From positions 34,663 through 98,662 of the IMG/VR virus record IMGVR_UViG_3300032462_001516: a stretch of 64,000 nucleotides of DNA, one strand, 5' to 3'. Positions 38,341 through 47,459 of the stretch are shown piece by piece. Below the pieces are notes generated by a model. That model was not told where the DNA came from, did no database searches, and worked only from the letters and a program-made list of their open reading frames with translations. A program made the position numbers and the translations under genes. The stretch is from a virus. Within the stretch, counting starts at the first letter, position 1. Each line of letters begins with the position of its first letter.

Positions 38341-39046
38341 TAGGTTCAAAGCCCTTTTTCTTTGGCGCAGAAGCCAGTGCTGGCGGTAATTCAAACGGAT
38401 ATTCTACATCCGGCATGTGATTGTACCCCTTCATGTCTTTCAAGAAGGAATCAACTTGCTGGTCTGTGTAACCGAGTAGTTCTCCAATTCTTTTGTGAAT
38501 TGGTTTACAATTCATACCGCCATAGCCTCGTTTACAAAACACATCGCACCTACCATGCAGCATTTGATTGACACGGCCTATGATTTCTGGAGCGACATTG
38601 CCGTGATCGGCAGAAGTGAGGAAATCCAAATAATATTGACATTGATAGACCTTCCACAATTCTTCGGCGGCTGCACGTCCTCCAACTATGATATTTGTTC
38701 TTGAATATCCTGGCAAATTCATGTGAATAATATGAAAATCAGGCCGCACTTTAATGCCATGCGTCAATAATTCTGCCTGAATGCGACCAAGGTTGCCAAA
38801 ATCCTTCTTGATCGCATCAGCGACAACGGATGAGGCGGGACTTTCGGGATGATAGTCATAACGCACAATAGCGGCTGGTTTAAGCCCCAATATGGCAGCG
38901 ATTAGATGATCGCCAGAATGCGGCCCAGGCTTGTAGGTTGCCTGAGTATGGTAAATGCGTGCCTGAGCCTCTGGAGAAAGTTCCAGGGCTTCTGCAAAGG
39001 TTACGACATGACCCTGATCGAGTCTGAAGACCTCGCTGACAACCAA
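38291..39046 (-). CDS. Hypothetical protein
   Basis: A 251-residue protein with no recognised domain. Blocks that look conserved are Y-K-P-G-P-H-S-G-D-H-L-I-A-A-I-L-G near residue 38, D-F-H-I-I-H-M-N-L-P-G near residue 103 and C-D-V-F-C-K-R-G-Y-G-G near residue 165. His/Asp-rich motifs suggest an enzyme. It begins just after a strong inverted repeat at 39057. Confidence 0.55.
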   Translation of the reverse strand: MVVSEVFRLDQGHVVTFAEALELSPEAQARIYHTQATYKPGPHSGDHLIAAILGLKPAAIVRYDYHPESPASSVVADAIKKDFGNLGRIQAELLTHGIKVRPDFHIIHMNLPGYSRTNIIVGGRAAAEELWKVYQCQYYLDFLTSADHGNVAPEIIGRVNQMLHGRCDVFCKRGYGGMNCKPIHKRIGELLGYTDQQVDSFLKDMKGYNHMPDVEYPFELPPALASAPKKKGFEPNESRNHFIQSKSASFI

Positions 39047-39056
39047 CCATTTAGAA

Positions 39057-39102
39057 AAATCTTAATCCCATGCGGTATTTAAGCCGCATGGGATTAAGAT
39101 TT
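39057..39102. terminator. 19-bp perfect inverted repeat, bidirectional terminator
   Basis: AAATCTTAATCCCATGCGG (39057-39075) is perfectly complementary to 39084-39102, with an eight-base loop. A-rich and T-rich ends on each side let it act in either direction. It splits two minus-strand operons. Confidence 0.85.
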
Positions 39103-39316
39103 ATATAACTTCAAGCACGGTTTCGATTTGAGCAAATTCTTCAATTTTGAACGCTGGAATGGAGATGAGAGCCGTCAATCCACCATCATACTTGAGTTCG
39201 CCACCCAATTCATTCAATTTTTGAATATCTTCAGGCGAAAGAGAAGTCGTCAAAAACAGCTTGAAATGAGTCGGCTCCAAGCTATTAGGGTCAAAAGTCG
39301 CCTTTATTTTGCTCAT
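39101..39316 (-). CDS. Small hypothetical protein
   Basis: A 71-residue protein with a beta-alpha-beta look (THFKLFLTTSLSPEDIQKL). No family is recognised. The stop lies in the inverted repeat and the start overlaps the kinase stop by four bases. Confidence 0.5.
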   Translation of the reverse strand: MSKIKATFDPNSLEPTHFKLFLTTSLSPEDIQKLNELGGELKYDGGLTALISIPAFKIEEFAQIETVLEVI

Positions 39317-39900
39317 GACTCATCCTTTGGCATCCCGGCATTACGGGCATAAATAGTTGCCAATTGCTCAACGGTGACGTTGTAGTGATACCGAAACAAC
39401 ATCTTCTTGATGCTTTCCAAAGGAACCTTGTGGGACAATTGATTCTTCTCCCACAGGGACTTGCACATCTTTTCCAAATGTTTCCGGTTCTTTTCCTTAT
39501 CGTCCAAATATGGAGCAATATCGTTGACCCACCAAGGCGAAGTTGCCTCTTCGATCTGAACTCGATATTGATACTGAAATGCCATCTCAAAGTATGGCAT
39601 CAACTCCCGGACCATCGTGTTGGTGTTGTCCACAATCGCCAAAGGAAGCTGCCGCTGCATTCGCATACGAATATTCTTATGGCACTGCTTGTGAGCCATG
39701 CCCAGCTTTTCGATGGACCAGTTGGCGACATACTCTTCAGGGGTATTGCCAAAGAAGTGGTCGGCAGAGTGAATCACAGAAGGATCATCACCAGCCAATT
39801 CCATCGCACGATAGCTCTTGCCTGATGAGGGAACCCCTCGCATCAAGATCAATACCTTATCGTTGTTCGGATCGAACATCCACTGGAATGCGCTGTTCAT
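39313..39900 (-). CDS. P-loop kinase, PNK/N4BP2-like
   Basis: A 195-residue ATPase with Walker A G-V-P-S-S-G-K-S near residue 22, A-D-H-F-F in place of the usual D-D-F-F/Y near residue 46, and I-V-D-N-T-N-T near residue 88. This layout is that of polynucleotide-kinase-like AAA_33 proteins that phosphorylate nucleic-acid 5' ends or small molecules. A full PNKP lies 300 bases away. The C-terminal half is helical. The start overlaps the small membrane protein upstream. Confidence 0.75.
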   Translation of the reverse strand: MNSAFQWMFDPNNDKVLILMRGVPSSGKSYRAMELAGDDPSVIHSADHFFGNTPEEYVANWSIEKLGMAHKQCHKNIRMRMQRQLPLAIVDNTNTMVRELMPYFEMAFQYQYRVQIEEATSPWWVNDIAPYLDDKEKNRKHLEKMCKSLWEKNQLSHKVPLESIKKMLFRYHYNVTVEQLATIYARNAGMPKDES

Positions 39901-40027
39901 TTTCTGCTTTCTTTATCGCCTCGTTAAAAGCCCCGCCTGCGATACCAGCACAAGCTATTGCCGCAATTATCAGGAATGTAACAAAATCCTCTTCACGATA
40001 CTTTATCGCAAGAATTACAAAAAGCAA
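39857..40027 (-). CDS. Small membrane protein (TTG start)
   Basis: About 56 residues. One membrane helix (F-V-T-F-L-I-I-A-A-I-A-C-A-G-I-A-G-G) follows a short hydrophobic start. There is no in-frame ATG; TTG at 40027 or CTG/ATC further up would serve. It overlaps the kinase gene by 44 bases. Confidence 0.35.
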   Translation of the reverse strand: MLFVILAIKYREEDFVTFLIIAAIACAGIAGGAFNEAIKKAENEQRIPVDVRSEQR

Positions 40028-40044
40028 TACGCCCAGGGTGCAAA

Positions 40045-40200
40045 CTAGCGACCCACGGATTCATCCTTGACGGAAGACAAAACAATATCCGCTGCTTGCC
40101 CTGTAGCGAACGATCCATCTTCGTGTCGAATTTCAAACGGAGAATTACATTCAATGGTCCAGCCGTTTGATTCCAATATTTTTTCATCTTGCGTTTTCAT
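40045..40200 (-). CDS. Small hypothetical protein
   Basis: A 51-residue protein (MKTQDEKILESNGWTIEC...). It looks like a small beta-sheet domain. Its ATG overlaps the PNKP stop (ATGA), so it is translationally coupled to it. Confidence 0.5.
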   Translation of the reverse strand: MKTQDEKILESNGWTIECNSPFEIRHEDGSFATGQAADIVLSSVKDESVGR

Positions 40201-41144
40201 CGGAAAAACTCCGTGTGATCCACGAATTTGAAGCCGCAACGGGCGGCAAAGGTCTTGTCGGTCGTCATGTCACCGACGTAAGTGCATTTACGAGGATCGA
40301 GCTTGTATTTGTAGATCAACTCCACGCCCATTCCAGGACCGGGCTTCCGACAATAACAAGTAATCGGAGGAACCTTGTGAGGACAATACAAGATTTCCTT
40401 GAATTCCACGCCCAACTGCTTTGTGGTTTCTGCAAAACAGGCTTCGGCATCTGCCGCTGTGAGTTTTCCTTTGGCGATGCCTGACTGATTGCTGGCCCCC
40501 AGGATTAAGACTCCCTGAAGACCTACGATTCGTTTGAGTCGAACAGACCGCTGTTTAATGGCTCGAACTTGATCCGGCGAAACCGGATATTTCTCTTCAC
40601 CAACATGGGTTCGGAGTGTGCCATCAAAATCAAAAATGGCAGCTTCATTGACCCAATCAGCGGGATAAATCCGCACGAACTTTTCAGATTTTACCGAAGC
40701 GAATCCCTCTGCAACCGTGGGCTTTTCAAAGTCTTTGCGATATTTGTAGAGAACGGCGACAGGGAAAAGATTCGGGTCGTCTTTGTACGGAGCCAACTTG
40801 TGGTCGTCGGGATGAAGAATCTTTCCGCAGCGTTCCATCATGCGACAACAAGCGTTGAATTGAGCGTCTTCAAGCGACGTATCCATCAGCACAAAATGGA
40901 CATCAACTCCAACGTCTTTTGCGGCTTTGAGAACTTCGGCCCGGCTCGTTTTGGTCGCATATAGATTGTCCATGACGACATTCTTGCCTGCCCGAAGTGC
41001 GGCCAGCATGGGCGAAATGAGGTCATTCACCTTGCCGCCCAAAGTATCCCGATTCAATCGGGTGTATCCCTGGTCAACAAAACGCTTTGTGACCGTTGTT
41101 TTCCCACCCGCAGGCATTCCGCCAACCAAAACGACTTCTGCCAT
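40197..41144 (-). CDS. pnkP: Polynucleotide kinase / 3'-phosphatase
   Basis: A 315-residue two-domain enzyme, like T4 PseT. The N-terminal kinase has the P-loop G-M-P-A-G-G-K-T-T (residues 8-16) and N-R-D-T-L-G near residue 34. The C-terminal HAD phosphatase has F-D-F-D-G-T-L-R near residue 175 and Y-V-G-D-M-T-T-D near residue 290. Such enzymes restore 5'-phosphate and 3'-hydroxyl ends, in T4 as part of repairing cleaved host tRNA. No RNA ligase is seen in the window. The start MAEVV follows AAGGAG. Confidence 0.9.
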   Translation of the reverse strand: MAEVVLVGGMPAGGKTTVTKRFVDQGYTRLNRDTLGGKVNDLISPMLAALRAGKNVVMDNLYATKTSRAEVLKAAKDVGVDVHFVLMDTSLEDAQFNACCRMMERCGKILHPDDHKLAPYKDDPNLFPVAVLYKYRKDFEKPTVAEGFASVKSEKFVRIYPADWVNEAAIFDFDGTLRTHVGEEKYPVSPDQVRAIKQRSVRLKRIVGLQGVLILGASNQSGIAKGKLTAADAEACFAETTKQLGVEFKEILYCPHKVPPITCYCRKPGPGMGVELIYKYKLDPRKCTYVGDMTTDKTFAARCGFKFVDHTEFFR

Positions 41145-41213
41145 GAGTTGCTCCTTTTGAAGTTGTAAAGACCAGAAACTATACCACAGAAGACTTCTTG
41201 TGTAAAGCAACAA

Positions 41214-41317
41214 CAAAAAGGCTTCAAAGTATCTCTTTTACAGCGACAGAATATGAGGAAAAGACCAAAAAGGCTTCAAAGTATCTCTTTTACAGCGACA
41301 GAATATGAGGAAAAGAC
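41214..41317. repeat. 52-bp direct repeat, two tandem copies
   Basis: Two identical 52-bp copies (41214-41265 and 41266-41317) end four bases before the ATG of the GT2 gene, so both carry the leader sequence GAGGAAAAGACC. Confidence 0.93.
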
Positions 41318-41321
41318 CAAT

Positions 41322-42380
41322 ATGACCCCAAAAGTAAGCATCGTAGTTCCCGTATGGAACGAAGAAAAATACCTAGAAAAATCCTTAGACACAATACGCT
41401 GCCAGACCTTTGAAGATTTCGAGGTCATTATCGTTGATGACTGTTCCACTGATCGAACCCCTAAAATCATCAAATATTTTGAAACACTCGATCCTCGCTT
41501 CAGAAGCATAAGGCTGTCAAAGAACTCCGGAACTGGCACGGCTTTGAATGCGGGATTCAAAGAAGCAGTTGGAAAATATCAAACATGGTTAAGTGGTGAC
41601 AGTTGGGTCATGGATGATGCTATTGAAAAACTTACGACGGCTTTGGATAAAACGGGACCAGAAATTGTTCTGGTGTACGCTGATTGGCTGCAAGTTGACG
41701 ATGTGTTTGGCGTTGTAGAAGAACGTAAAAACCCAGAATACAACAAAAAAGCACTGCAAGACTTTTGCTACCTGGGACCAAGTTGGCTTTGGCGGAAAGA
41801 AGCCAAGGACAAGGCAGGCGAATATTGTGCAGAAATCTGTGAGGACTATTACATGCACTTGCTTTTGTCTGAGCAGGGCGATTTTCAACACGTCCCGAAG
41901 ACATTAGGGATTTGGCGAAATCACGCAGAAAACTTAACCAATAAAGTTAACAATCCAGAGGGATGGACTCAATCGGTCGTGGCACGAGCGATGGCTCGCT
42001 GGACATTCTGCAAATACAGAGCGGCGTACATCTCCCAAACTTATACTTCAGAAGGATGGAAGTTCGTCGATATGATGAACAAAATTACTGACGACTTTTC
42101 TTATAGGCACATTACCTATGAACAAAGGCATGACTTCACCATCGGTGAACATGATGAAAAGATAGAAGAAATCCTCAAGGAATGTGATGTGGTGATTCTC
42201 TGGGGTGTAATGCCAGATTGCCTAAAAGATAAAATACATTGTCCAATTGTCGGTGACAAATGGACCAATGACCAAAACTTAGTTCCAGAATACGAACAAC
42301 GATATAAGGATGCAATCAATGGAACCATACGCAAGCAACAAAGCAAGCCTACACTTAAACCAACTGGTTCAACTGCGTGA
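41322..42380 (+). CDS. GT2 family glycosyltransferase
   Basis: A 352-residue protein. The GT-A core reads V-S-I-V-V-P-V-W-N-E-E-K-Y-L near residue 5, V-D-D-C-S-T-D near residue 38, and a D-x-D-like S-G-D-S-W near residue 90. An acceptor motif (E-D-Y-Y) lies near residue 175. About 130 residues at the C-terminus form an extra domain with no clear family. The ribosome-binding site is in the 52-bp repeat. Its 3' end overlaps the radical SAM gene by 62 bases. Confidence 0.8.
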   Translation: MTPKVSIVVPVWNEEKYLEKSLDTIRCQTFEDFEVIIVDDCSTDRTPKIIKYFETLDPRFRSIRLSKNSGTGTALNAGFKEAVGKYQTWLSGDSWVMDDAIEKLTTALDKTGPEIVLVYADWLQVDDVFGVVEERKNPEYNKKALQDFCYLGPSWLWRKEAKDKAGEYCAEICEDYYMHLLLSEQGDFQHVPKTLGIWRNHAENLTNKVNNPEGWTQSVVARAMARWTFCKYRAAYISQTYTSEGWKFVDMMNKITDDFSYRHITYEQRHDFTIGEHDEKIEEILKECDVVILWGVMPDCLKDKIHCPIVGDKWTNDQNLVPEYEQRYKDAINGTIRKQQSKPTLKPTGSTA

Positions 42381-43404
42381 CAGCAAGCAACCCTATCCTA
42401 TTCACGTTCAATTGATTGTTTCTGATTACTGTAATCAGGATTGCAGCTTTTGCGCATACCGAACAAGTGGGTATAGCAGTAATGAACTATTCAAAATCAT
42501 CGACGACAATGGTGGCGTAAACAATAATCCCCGTCGTATGATTCCTTGGGAGAAATTACAAGAGGTAGTGGAAGACTGCCACAAGATGGGTGTGAGAGCC
42601 ATTCAAATTACAGGTGGCGGTGAACCGACGCTGCACCCAAACTTCAATGAACTGTGCGAGATGATTCTCTCAAAAAACATTGACTTGGCTCTTGTCAGCA
42701 ATGGATTGCTGTTAAACAAAAAACGTGCTGAAATCATTGCCAGAGCAACATGGGCCAGGATTTCAATTGATGCGGGAACTCCAGAAACTTATTCAGGAAT
42801 CAGAAATGTTCCCAAGCAAGAGTTGGGAATTGTAGAAAAAAACATTCGTTATCTCACTTCAATCCCTGATCGTAAAGCCACGGTCGGCATCGGCTTTGTT
42901 GTGACAAAAGAAAACTACAAAGAGATAGCAATTGGTTGCAGACAATTCAAAGAATGGGGTGCAGATAACGTAAGATTATCGGCTGTATTCCAGAATGATG
43001 AAGAAAGGTTCTATGATGGAATCCATGATGAAATCATGGAACAAATTGAAACCATTTCTTATTTGAACGATAAGAAGTTCAGAATATTCAACAACTACAA
43101 CTCTCGATACGCAGACCTAGAACAAGGCAAACCGGATTACGAGAAATGCGGTTACATGAACTTCACAACTTACATTGGTGGCGACCAACACGTCTACACC
43201 TGCTGTGTGAATGCTTATAACCAAAAAGGTCAAATCGGCAGCATCAAAGAAATGAGTTTCAAAGACCTCTGGGACAGCAAACACAAACAAGAATTCTTTG
43301 GCGAATTTGATGCTCGCAACTGCACTCGTTGCATGTTCAACGACAAAAACAGAGCAATCAATCAGTTGCTTGTTGAGCCTCAATCACACGATAATTTCGT
43401 TTAG
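42319..43404 (+). CDS. Radical SAM protein with SPASM-like C-terminus
   Basis: A 361-residue radical SAM enzyme. The [4Fe-4S] cluster motif C-N-Q-D-C-S-F-C is near residue 40, followed by G-G-G-E-P-T (SAM contact) near residue 95. C-terminal cysteines (C-G-Y, C-C-V-N, C-T-R-C) suggest a second cluster, as in SPASM enzymes that modify peptides or sugars. It sits among glycosyltransferases, so a sugar or peptide decoration step is plausible. Its 3' end converges with and overlaps the giant glycosyltransferase. Confidence 0.85.
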   Translation: MEPYASNKASLHLNQLVQLRDSKQPYPIHVQLIVSDYCNQDCSFCAYRTSGYSSNELFKIIDDNGGVNNNPRRMIPWEKLQEVVEDCHKMGVRAIQITGGGEPTLHPNFNELCEMILSKNIDLALVSNGLLLNKKRAEIIARATWARISIDAGTPETYSGIRNVPKQELGIVEKNIRYLTSIPDRKATVGIGFVVTKENYKEIAIGCRQFKEWGADNVRLSAVFQNDEERFYDGIHDEIMEQIETISYLNDKKFRIFNNYNSRYADLEQGKPDYEKCGYMNFTTYIGGDQHVYTCCVNAYNQKGQIGSIKEMSFKDLWDSKHKQEFFGEFDARNCTRCMFNDKNRAINQLLVEPQSHDNFV

Positions 43405-45742
43405 CATTAGACTGCCCGTGGTACAAGTGGATGACATCTACATCTATTTGTACCATGTGAGCGGCTGATTGGTCTAAACCTCTTCGATAAGCCAAAACAT
43501 AAGGCTTATCGAAACAATCAAAATTATCACGAAAGACAAAAATTTGCTTGTCTTTTTTTACATAATTCAATGAACCAAAGTTATCGTTCAATTCTTTTAA
43601 CAAAACTCCGTCAATGTCGTCAACAACATGAGTCGTTGCAACCGCAGTGGGATCGTATTGAACTGACTTTATCAAGCGGTCCAAAATATCACGTTGAGGC
43701 ATGAATATATCTGCTCCGATAACCACAATGGTTTGTCCTACTGCTTGATTAAGCCCTTTTTCCAACGCCTGATTTGCTCCCTGGTGTATGAGCTTGCGAG
43801 CTAAAATGCCGTTGTTTCTCTGACCAGAGAATAGATGCCTAATATTCAGTCGCTTGTTATACAAACTACAAATGTTTTGTGTTTCGTCATATTCAAATCC
43901 ATCGTTGATTACAATAACTTCAAAATCAAAATCAGTTTGTTGATTAGCCAAAGAAAACAAATTCCATCTTAGTTGTTCAGTACGCTTAAAAGATGGAATT
44001 AAAACTGATACTGGTTTAGATTCTCTTTTAACATCAATATACTTCATGATGGTGTTGGACAACGTGCTGTTGCCGTAAGCCACGTTGTTTGGCGTGATTC
44101 TTTGATTGAATTGTTGAGCAATCAGATCGCCTGCGTACCAGTGGATACCAATCGTGTCTTGCTCCAGAGGAACATTATTGATGAAAATATCTTTGGTGCG
44201 ACTCCAATCCAAAGCATACACAGTGTCTTTCGAGATCAACCCCACGTTGATTGGGAACTTCATGAGATTCATCTCAGGAAGAAAAAACAGATCAGCCCCA
44301 ATGGATTGATATTTCTTGAGATTCAATCGTTGTTTCGCTAATACTTCTAGTTTGGCATAAACAGGGTTGCCAGCACAGCTAAACAAGAATCCAATAGGGA
44401 CCAGACCATCTTCAAAGATGCAGATACCTGTGTCTACATTGCCATTCTCTCTCTTGTTGATAGAAACAGAATTCATGGGACGAAAATACAAAATATCAAA
44501 ATCAGACCATACGCCGCCTTCTGTGGAAAGCAACAAATAGCGAAGATAGTCAGATTTGTATGTTTCAGGAATGTTGTTCTTGAAACCGTATTTTTCAAAG
44601 TCGTGACCTACAAACTCCACATAATATTCTTCTAGTTTTTCTATGTAAGCGTATTCGCCAGCAGTAGCTAAACCCTTTTCAGAATGCGGCAAATCTCCCC
44701 AGGTAATATCGCCATCATAAGGAAAAAGCGGACGGTGAATTTTTATTTTCCAATCAGGGTTGTGCTGCCTGAATGAAACAACAGTAAGGTATCTCAGGTA
44801 AGAAAGATTCTGACCGCCCCAATAAAGATGCAACACCTTGGGTATCTTGGTTAGATGCCATTGAGGCAAATGAGTCACTGAATAATCAATTCCTAAATTC
44901 AAAGCCTTAACAATAATCTTGCACAACGTATTGTCGAATATGAATACATTTTCAACAGTGATGCGTGAGTCAAAATCTTGAGAAATAGGAGTTCCAGCAA
45001 ACCAATGAATGCCTACGGCATCATCTGGATATGACACTTCACTAATGAATACATCTGAAAGACGCTTCCACTCAAAATAGTAAATTGAATTCTTATCAAT
45101 CTTACACAACTTAATGGGCAATTGATCGATTTGCATGTCTGGCAATGCGAATAAATCAGCACCAATAGACTGATAACTTGTAAGGTCAAGTTTCTCTTTA
45201 GCTAGAGCCTCTAGCTTGATGTACATAGGATTGTTTGCACTGCTGAACAGAAACGATATGTGAGGCAACCCATCTTCGATGTACAATCCTGTATCTGCTT
45301 CGCTGTTTTCTGCGTTGTTAAATGCAGTCATAGTCATTGGGCGAAAATACAAAATATCAAAATCAGACCACACACCACCTTCTGTGGAAAGTAGTCTGTA
45401 TCGCAGGTAGTCAGCTTTGAATGTTTCAGGGATATCGCTGCGAAACCCGTACGATTCAAAGTCATGTTCTACAAATTCTACATCGTAGTTTTTCAATTCA
45501 TCCTGGTATCGCCCAGCCATTTTGAAGCTGCGAGAATATTCCGGGGAGTCCCAAGTCGGCTTGCCTTTGTAGGCATTCTTAGGGATATGCACTTTAATTT
45601 GCCAATCAGGGTTGTATTGGCGAAAAGAGACGGCGGTGAGATGTCTTAAAAAAGACATATTCTCACCGCCCCAATAAAGGTGCAATACCTTTGGGACTTT
45701 ATGAAGATGCCACAAGCCGATGGGTCGTTGAGAAAACAACAT
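43358..45742 (-). CDS. Three-domain glycosyltransferase: two GT32-like modules plus GT2
   Basis: A 794-residue protein. Two GT32-like domains are arranged in tandem (about residues 5-265 and 275-560). Each has K-V-P/I-P-K-V-L-H-L-Y-W-G-G at the start and the D-x-D region G-G-V-W-S-D-F-D-I-L-Y-F, and they are nearly duplicates. A GT2 domain follows (about 575-794; S-V-L-I-P-S-F-K-R, V-I-N-D-G). The gene begins at 45742 overlapping the phosphatase stop (TAATG). It probably builds a repeating glycan by itself. Confidence 0.85.
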   Translation of the reverse strand: MLFSQRPIGLWHLHKVPKVLHLYWGGENMSFLRHLTAVSFRQYNPDWQIKVHIPKNAYKGKPTWDSPEYSRSFKMAGRYQDELKNYDVEFVEHDFESYGFRSDIPETFKADYLRYRLLSTEGGVWSDFDILYFRPMTMTAFNNAENSEADTGLYIEDGLPHISFLFSSANNPMYIKLEALAKEKLDLTSYQSIGADLFALPDMQIDQLPIKLCKIDKNSIYYFEWKRLSDVFISEVSYPDDAVGIHWFAGTPISQDFDSRITVENVFIFDNTLCKIIVKALNLGIDYSVTHLPQWHLTKIPKVLHLYWGGQNLSYLRYLTVVSFRQHNPDWKIKIHRPLFPYDGDITWGDLPHSEKGLATAGEYAYIEKLEEYYVEFVGHDFEKYGFKNNIPETYKSDYLRYLLLSTEGGVWSDFDILYFRPMNSVSINKRENGNVDTGICIFEDGLVPIGFLFSCAGNPVYAKLEVLAKQRLNLKKYQSIGADLFFLPEMNLMKFPINVGLISKDTVYALDWSRTKDIFINNVPLEQDTIGIHWYAGDLIAQQFNQRITPNNVAYGNSTLSNTIMKYIDVKRESKPVSVLIPSFKRTEQLRWNLFSLANQQTDFDFEVIVINDGFEYDETQNICSLYNKRLNIRHLFSGQRNNGILARKLIHQGANQALEKGLNQAVGQTIVVIGADIFMPQRDILDRLIKSVQYDPTAVATTHVVDDIDGVLLKELNDNFGSLNYVKKDKQIFVFRDNFDCFDKPYVLAYRRGLDQSAAHMVQIDVDVIHLYHGQSNAKRNYRVIEAQQATD

Positions 45743-46314
45743 TACTCTTCGTACACTACCTTCCCGAACCAAATGCCTTCTCCATTACGGACATAGCTGA
45801 GAGAGCAGTTTTTTACAAAGTTAATTGTATCTGCGCCGCCGTTTAATCCAACAGCAAATTCGTACATCGTATTAACTGGCGTGCCATGTGAGATAACCAC
45901 GAGCTTTTCGTGTTTCAAACTGTCATGGAATGCCTTCATTCGAGCAACAAATTGCTTGTCAGATTCTTGAGTGAAGAACAAGTCGTCGCTGTGATTCCAA
46001 ATAAATTCTGGAAATTTCTCTTGGTGATTTTTGACTTCCGCCGCCTGATATTTCATCATGATTTCCCGTGGTCCGGGATTCACAGTGAACTCTAAACCAG
46101 TTTCTTCTCGTATTATCCGAGAAGTTTGCAAACATCGCATGTATGGCGACGTAATGCCAACAAAGTTGTTGATGTGACCAAATTGTTCCTTGAGGAATTT
46201 ACCTGTCGTGCGAGCTTGTTCAATGCCTTTAGGAGTAAGCTCGCTATCCAGATGATCCGTCAAATAAGCGTTGTATTGGCTTTCCCCGTGACGAACTAAA
46301 ATCAATTCTTTCAT
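45742..46314 (-). CDS. Histidine phosphatase (phosphoglycerate mutase-like)
   Basis: A 190-residue protein with the R-H-G-E-S motif at residues 8-12 (phospho-accepting His) and the second catalytic His in I-S-H-G-T-P near residue 143. Small-molecule or phosphosugar dephosphorylation is likely. It overlaps both neighbours, fitting a single operon. Confidence 0.85.
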   Translation of the reverse strand: MKELILVRHGESQYNAYLTDHLDSELTPKGIEQARTTGKFLKEQFGHINNFVGITSPYMRCLQTSRIIREETGLEFTVNPGPREIMMKYQAAEVKNHQEKFPEFIWNHSDDLFFTQESDKQFVARMKAFHDSLKHEKLVVISHGTPVNTMYEFAVGLNGGADTINFVKNCSLSYVRNGEGIWFGKVVYEE

Positions 46315-47123
46315 TCCAACCTCAAAGTTAAGCATTTACAGGCACCACCCGCTTTGATGAATTCGCTCATATCAGTATCGAATACCTCAAAACCCGCACT
46401 CACCAAAAGAGCTTTTGTCGCCTCGCATCCGGCTGGAATGACAACTAGATTGCCAATAGCAACAGCATTGCAGGCGAACTTGCGAGCATCCTCTTCTGGT
46501 ACTCTGAGTAATTCTAGTCCGGCTTCCAGTGAAGAAACCGTATCTTTGTCAAAAGCTCCAGTCCAAATCAAAGCATAATCATCTTTGAGAGGACAAAAAC
46601 AGGTATCCAAGTGGTAAAAATATGGATCAATCAATTTTAGATATTGAGCGTTTTCTGTCCTGAAAATTCCCCAATGTGAATTGGTGTCATAATCGCTACG
46701 AAATCCATAGCCTAAATAAAGTTTTTTTTCAAAATCACTAGATTCTTCTTTGAATAAAGCATCGCCAGCACCCTCGAAATTAAACTCAGACGAAAATTGC
46801 ATAGTCTCAAAGCCGTTGGCCTCGAACCACATTTGATAATGTTTCTTTTCTGCCTGTCGTTCGGGATGTTTGAAATTAGAGAGCATGACTAGATTTTGAT
46901 CTCGAAACACAAGTCCCGCATTTGCGGTAAATACCATGTCTGGAAGTCCAGGTTGTCCTGGCATGGTCATGATAGTAGCACCTAATTGATTTAATATATC
47001 AATTAGGTCGTGCCATTGGCGAATAGCCAATTCTCGATCCGCTTGATTTTGGATACTCATCCAAGGATTGATTTCATATTCAATTCCATAATACGTTGGG
47101 TCGCAAACAAGTATTTTGTTCAT
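46311..47123 (-). CDS. DDAH/arginine deiminase-like amidinohydrolase
   Basis: A 270-residue protein of the guanidino-modifying superfamily. P-D-M-V-F-T-A-N-A-G near residue 61 binds the substrate guanidinium. The catalytic Cys is near the end in G-G-A-C-K-C-L-T. A central catalytic His near residue 170 (F-Y-H-L-D-T-C) completes the triad. Substrates in the family are arginine, methylarginine or agmatine. With the truncated amine oxidase and GspS-like ligase, it may point to arginine/polyamine metabolism. The start overlaps the capsid-targeted gene. Confidence 0.8.
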   Translation of the reverse strand: MNKILVCDPTYYGIEYEINPWMSIQNQADRELAIRQWHDLIDILNQLGATIMTMPGQPGLPDMVFTANAGLVFRDQNLVMLSNFKHPERQAEKKHYQMWFEANGFETMQFSSEFNFEGAGDALFKEESSDFEKKLYLGYGFRSDYDTNSHWGIFRTENAQYLKLIDPYFYHLDTCFCPLKDDYALIWTGAFDKDTVSSLEAGLELLRVPEEDARKFACNAVAIGNLVVIPAGCEATKALLVSAGFEVFDTDMSEFIKAGGACKCLTLRLE

Positions 47124-47404
47124 CCATTGGTGCCTAAAGTTGGTGATGAAGACATGATACGGATGAGATCGCCAAGCGTACCCATCCGGCTTCTAATTTG
47201 TCCAACAACTTGATCTTGGACTTGTTGCCGCAATCCTTTGAACTCGCCGAGTCCATTAAGAATATTGATTAACTGCTCTGGTTCCCATGTGTCAATTCCT
47301 TGGGATAGACCGTGGGTTCGATCAAGGTTCAGTTTGCCAAGAAGGATATTCTTGTAAAAGTCATAACCTTTATCTTCCATTTCGGCAAGCCAAACCTTGA
47401 ACAT
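47120..47404 (-). CDS. Small protein with capsid-targeting-like N-terminus
   Basis: A 94-residue protein that begins MFKVWLAEMEDKGYDF: the F-K-x-W-L pattern immediately followed by L-A-E, an ideal T4-type prohead-protease site. The rest is predicted helical. It is divergent from the next cassette gene at 47460, with 55 bases between them. Confidence 0.6.
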   Translation of the reverse strand: MFKVWLAEMEDKGYDFYKNILLGKLNLDRTHGLSQGIDTWEPEQLINILNGLGEFKGLRQQVQDQVVGQIRSRMGTLGDLIRIMSSSPTLGTNG

Positions 47405-47448
47405 TATTTACCACCTATATTTATTCTAAAGGAGTTGAGTCTATTCCA

Positions 47449-47455
47449 TATATAA
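47449..47455 (+). promoter_or_regulatory. TATATAA cassette motif
   Basis: TATATAA ends four bases before the ATG at 47460, in the divergent region between two capsid-targeted candidates. Confidence 0.5.
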
Positions 47456-47459
47456 AGTC

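Noticed and set aside
39993-40187. Minus-strand frame MKKYWNQTAG...
   Set aside because: It is out of frame with the small coupled gene at 40045-40200, which has better composition and an ATGA link.
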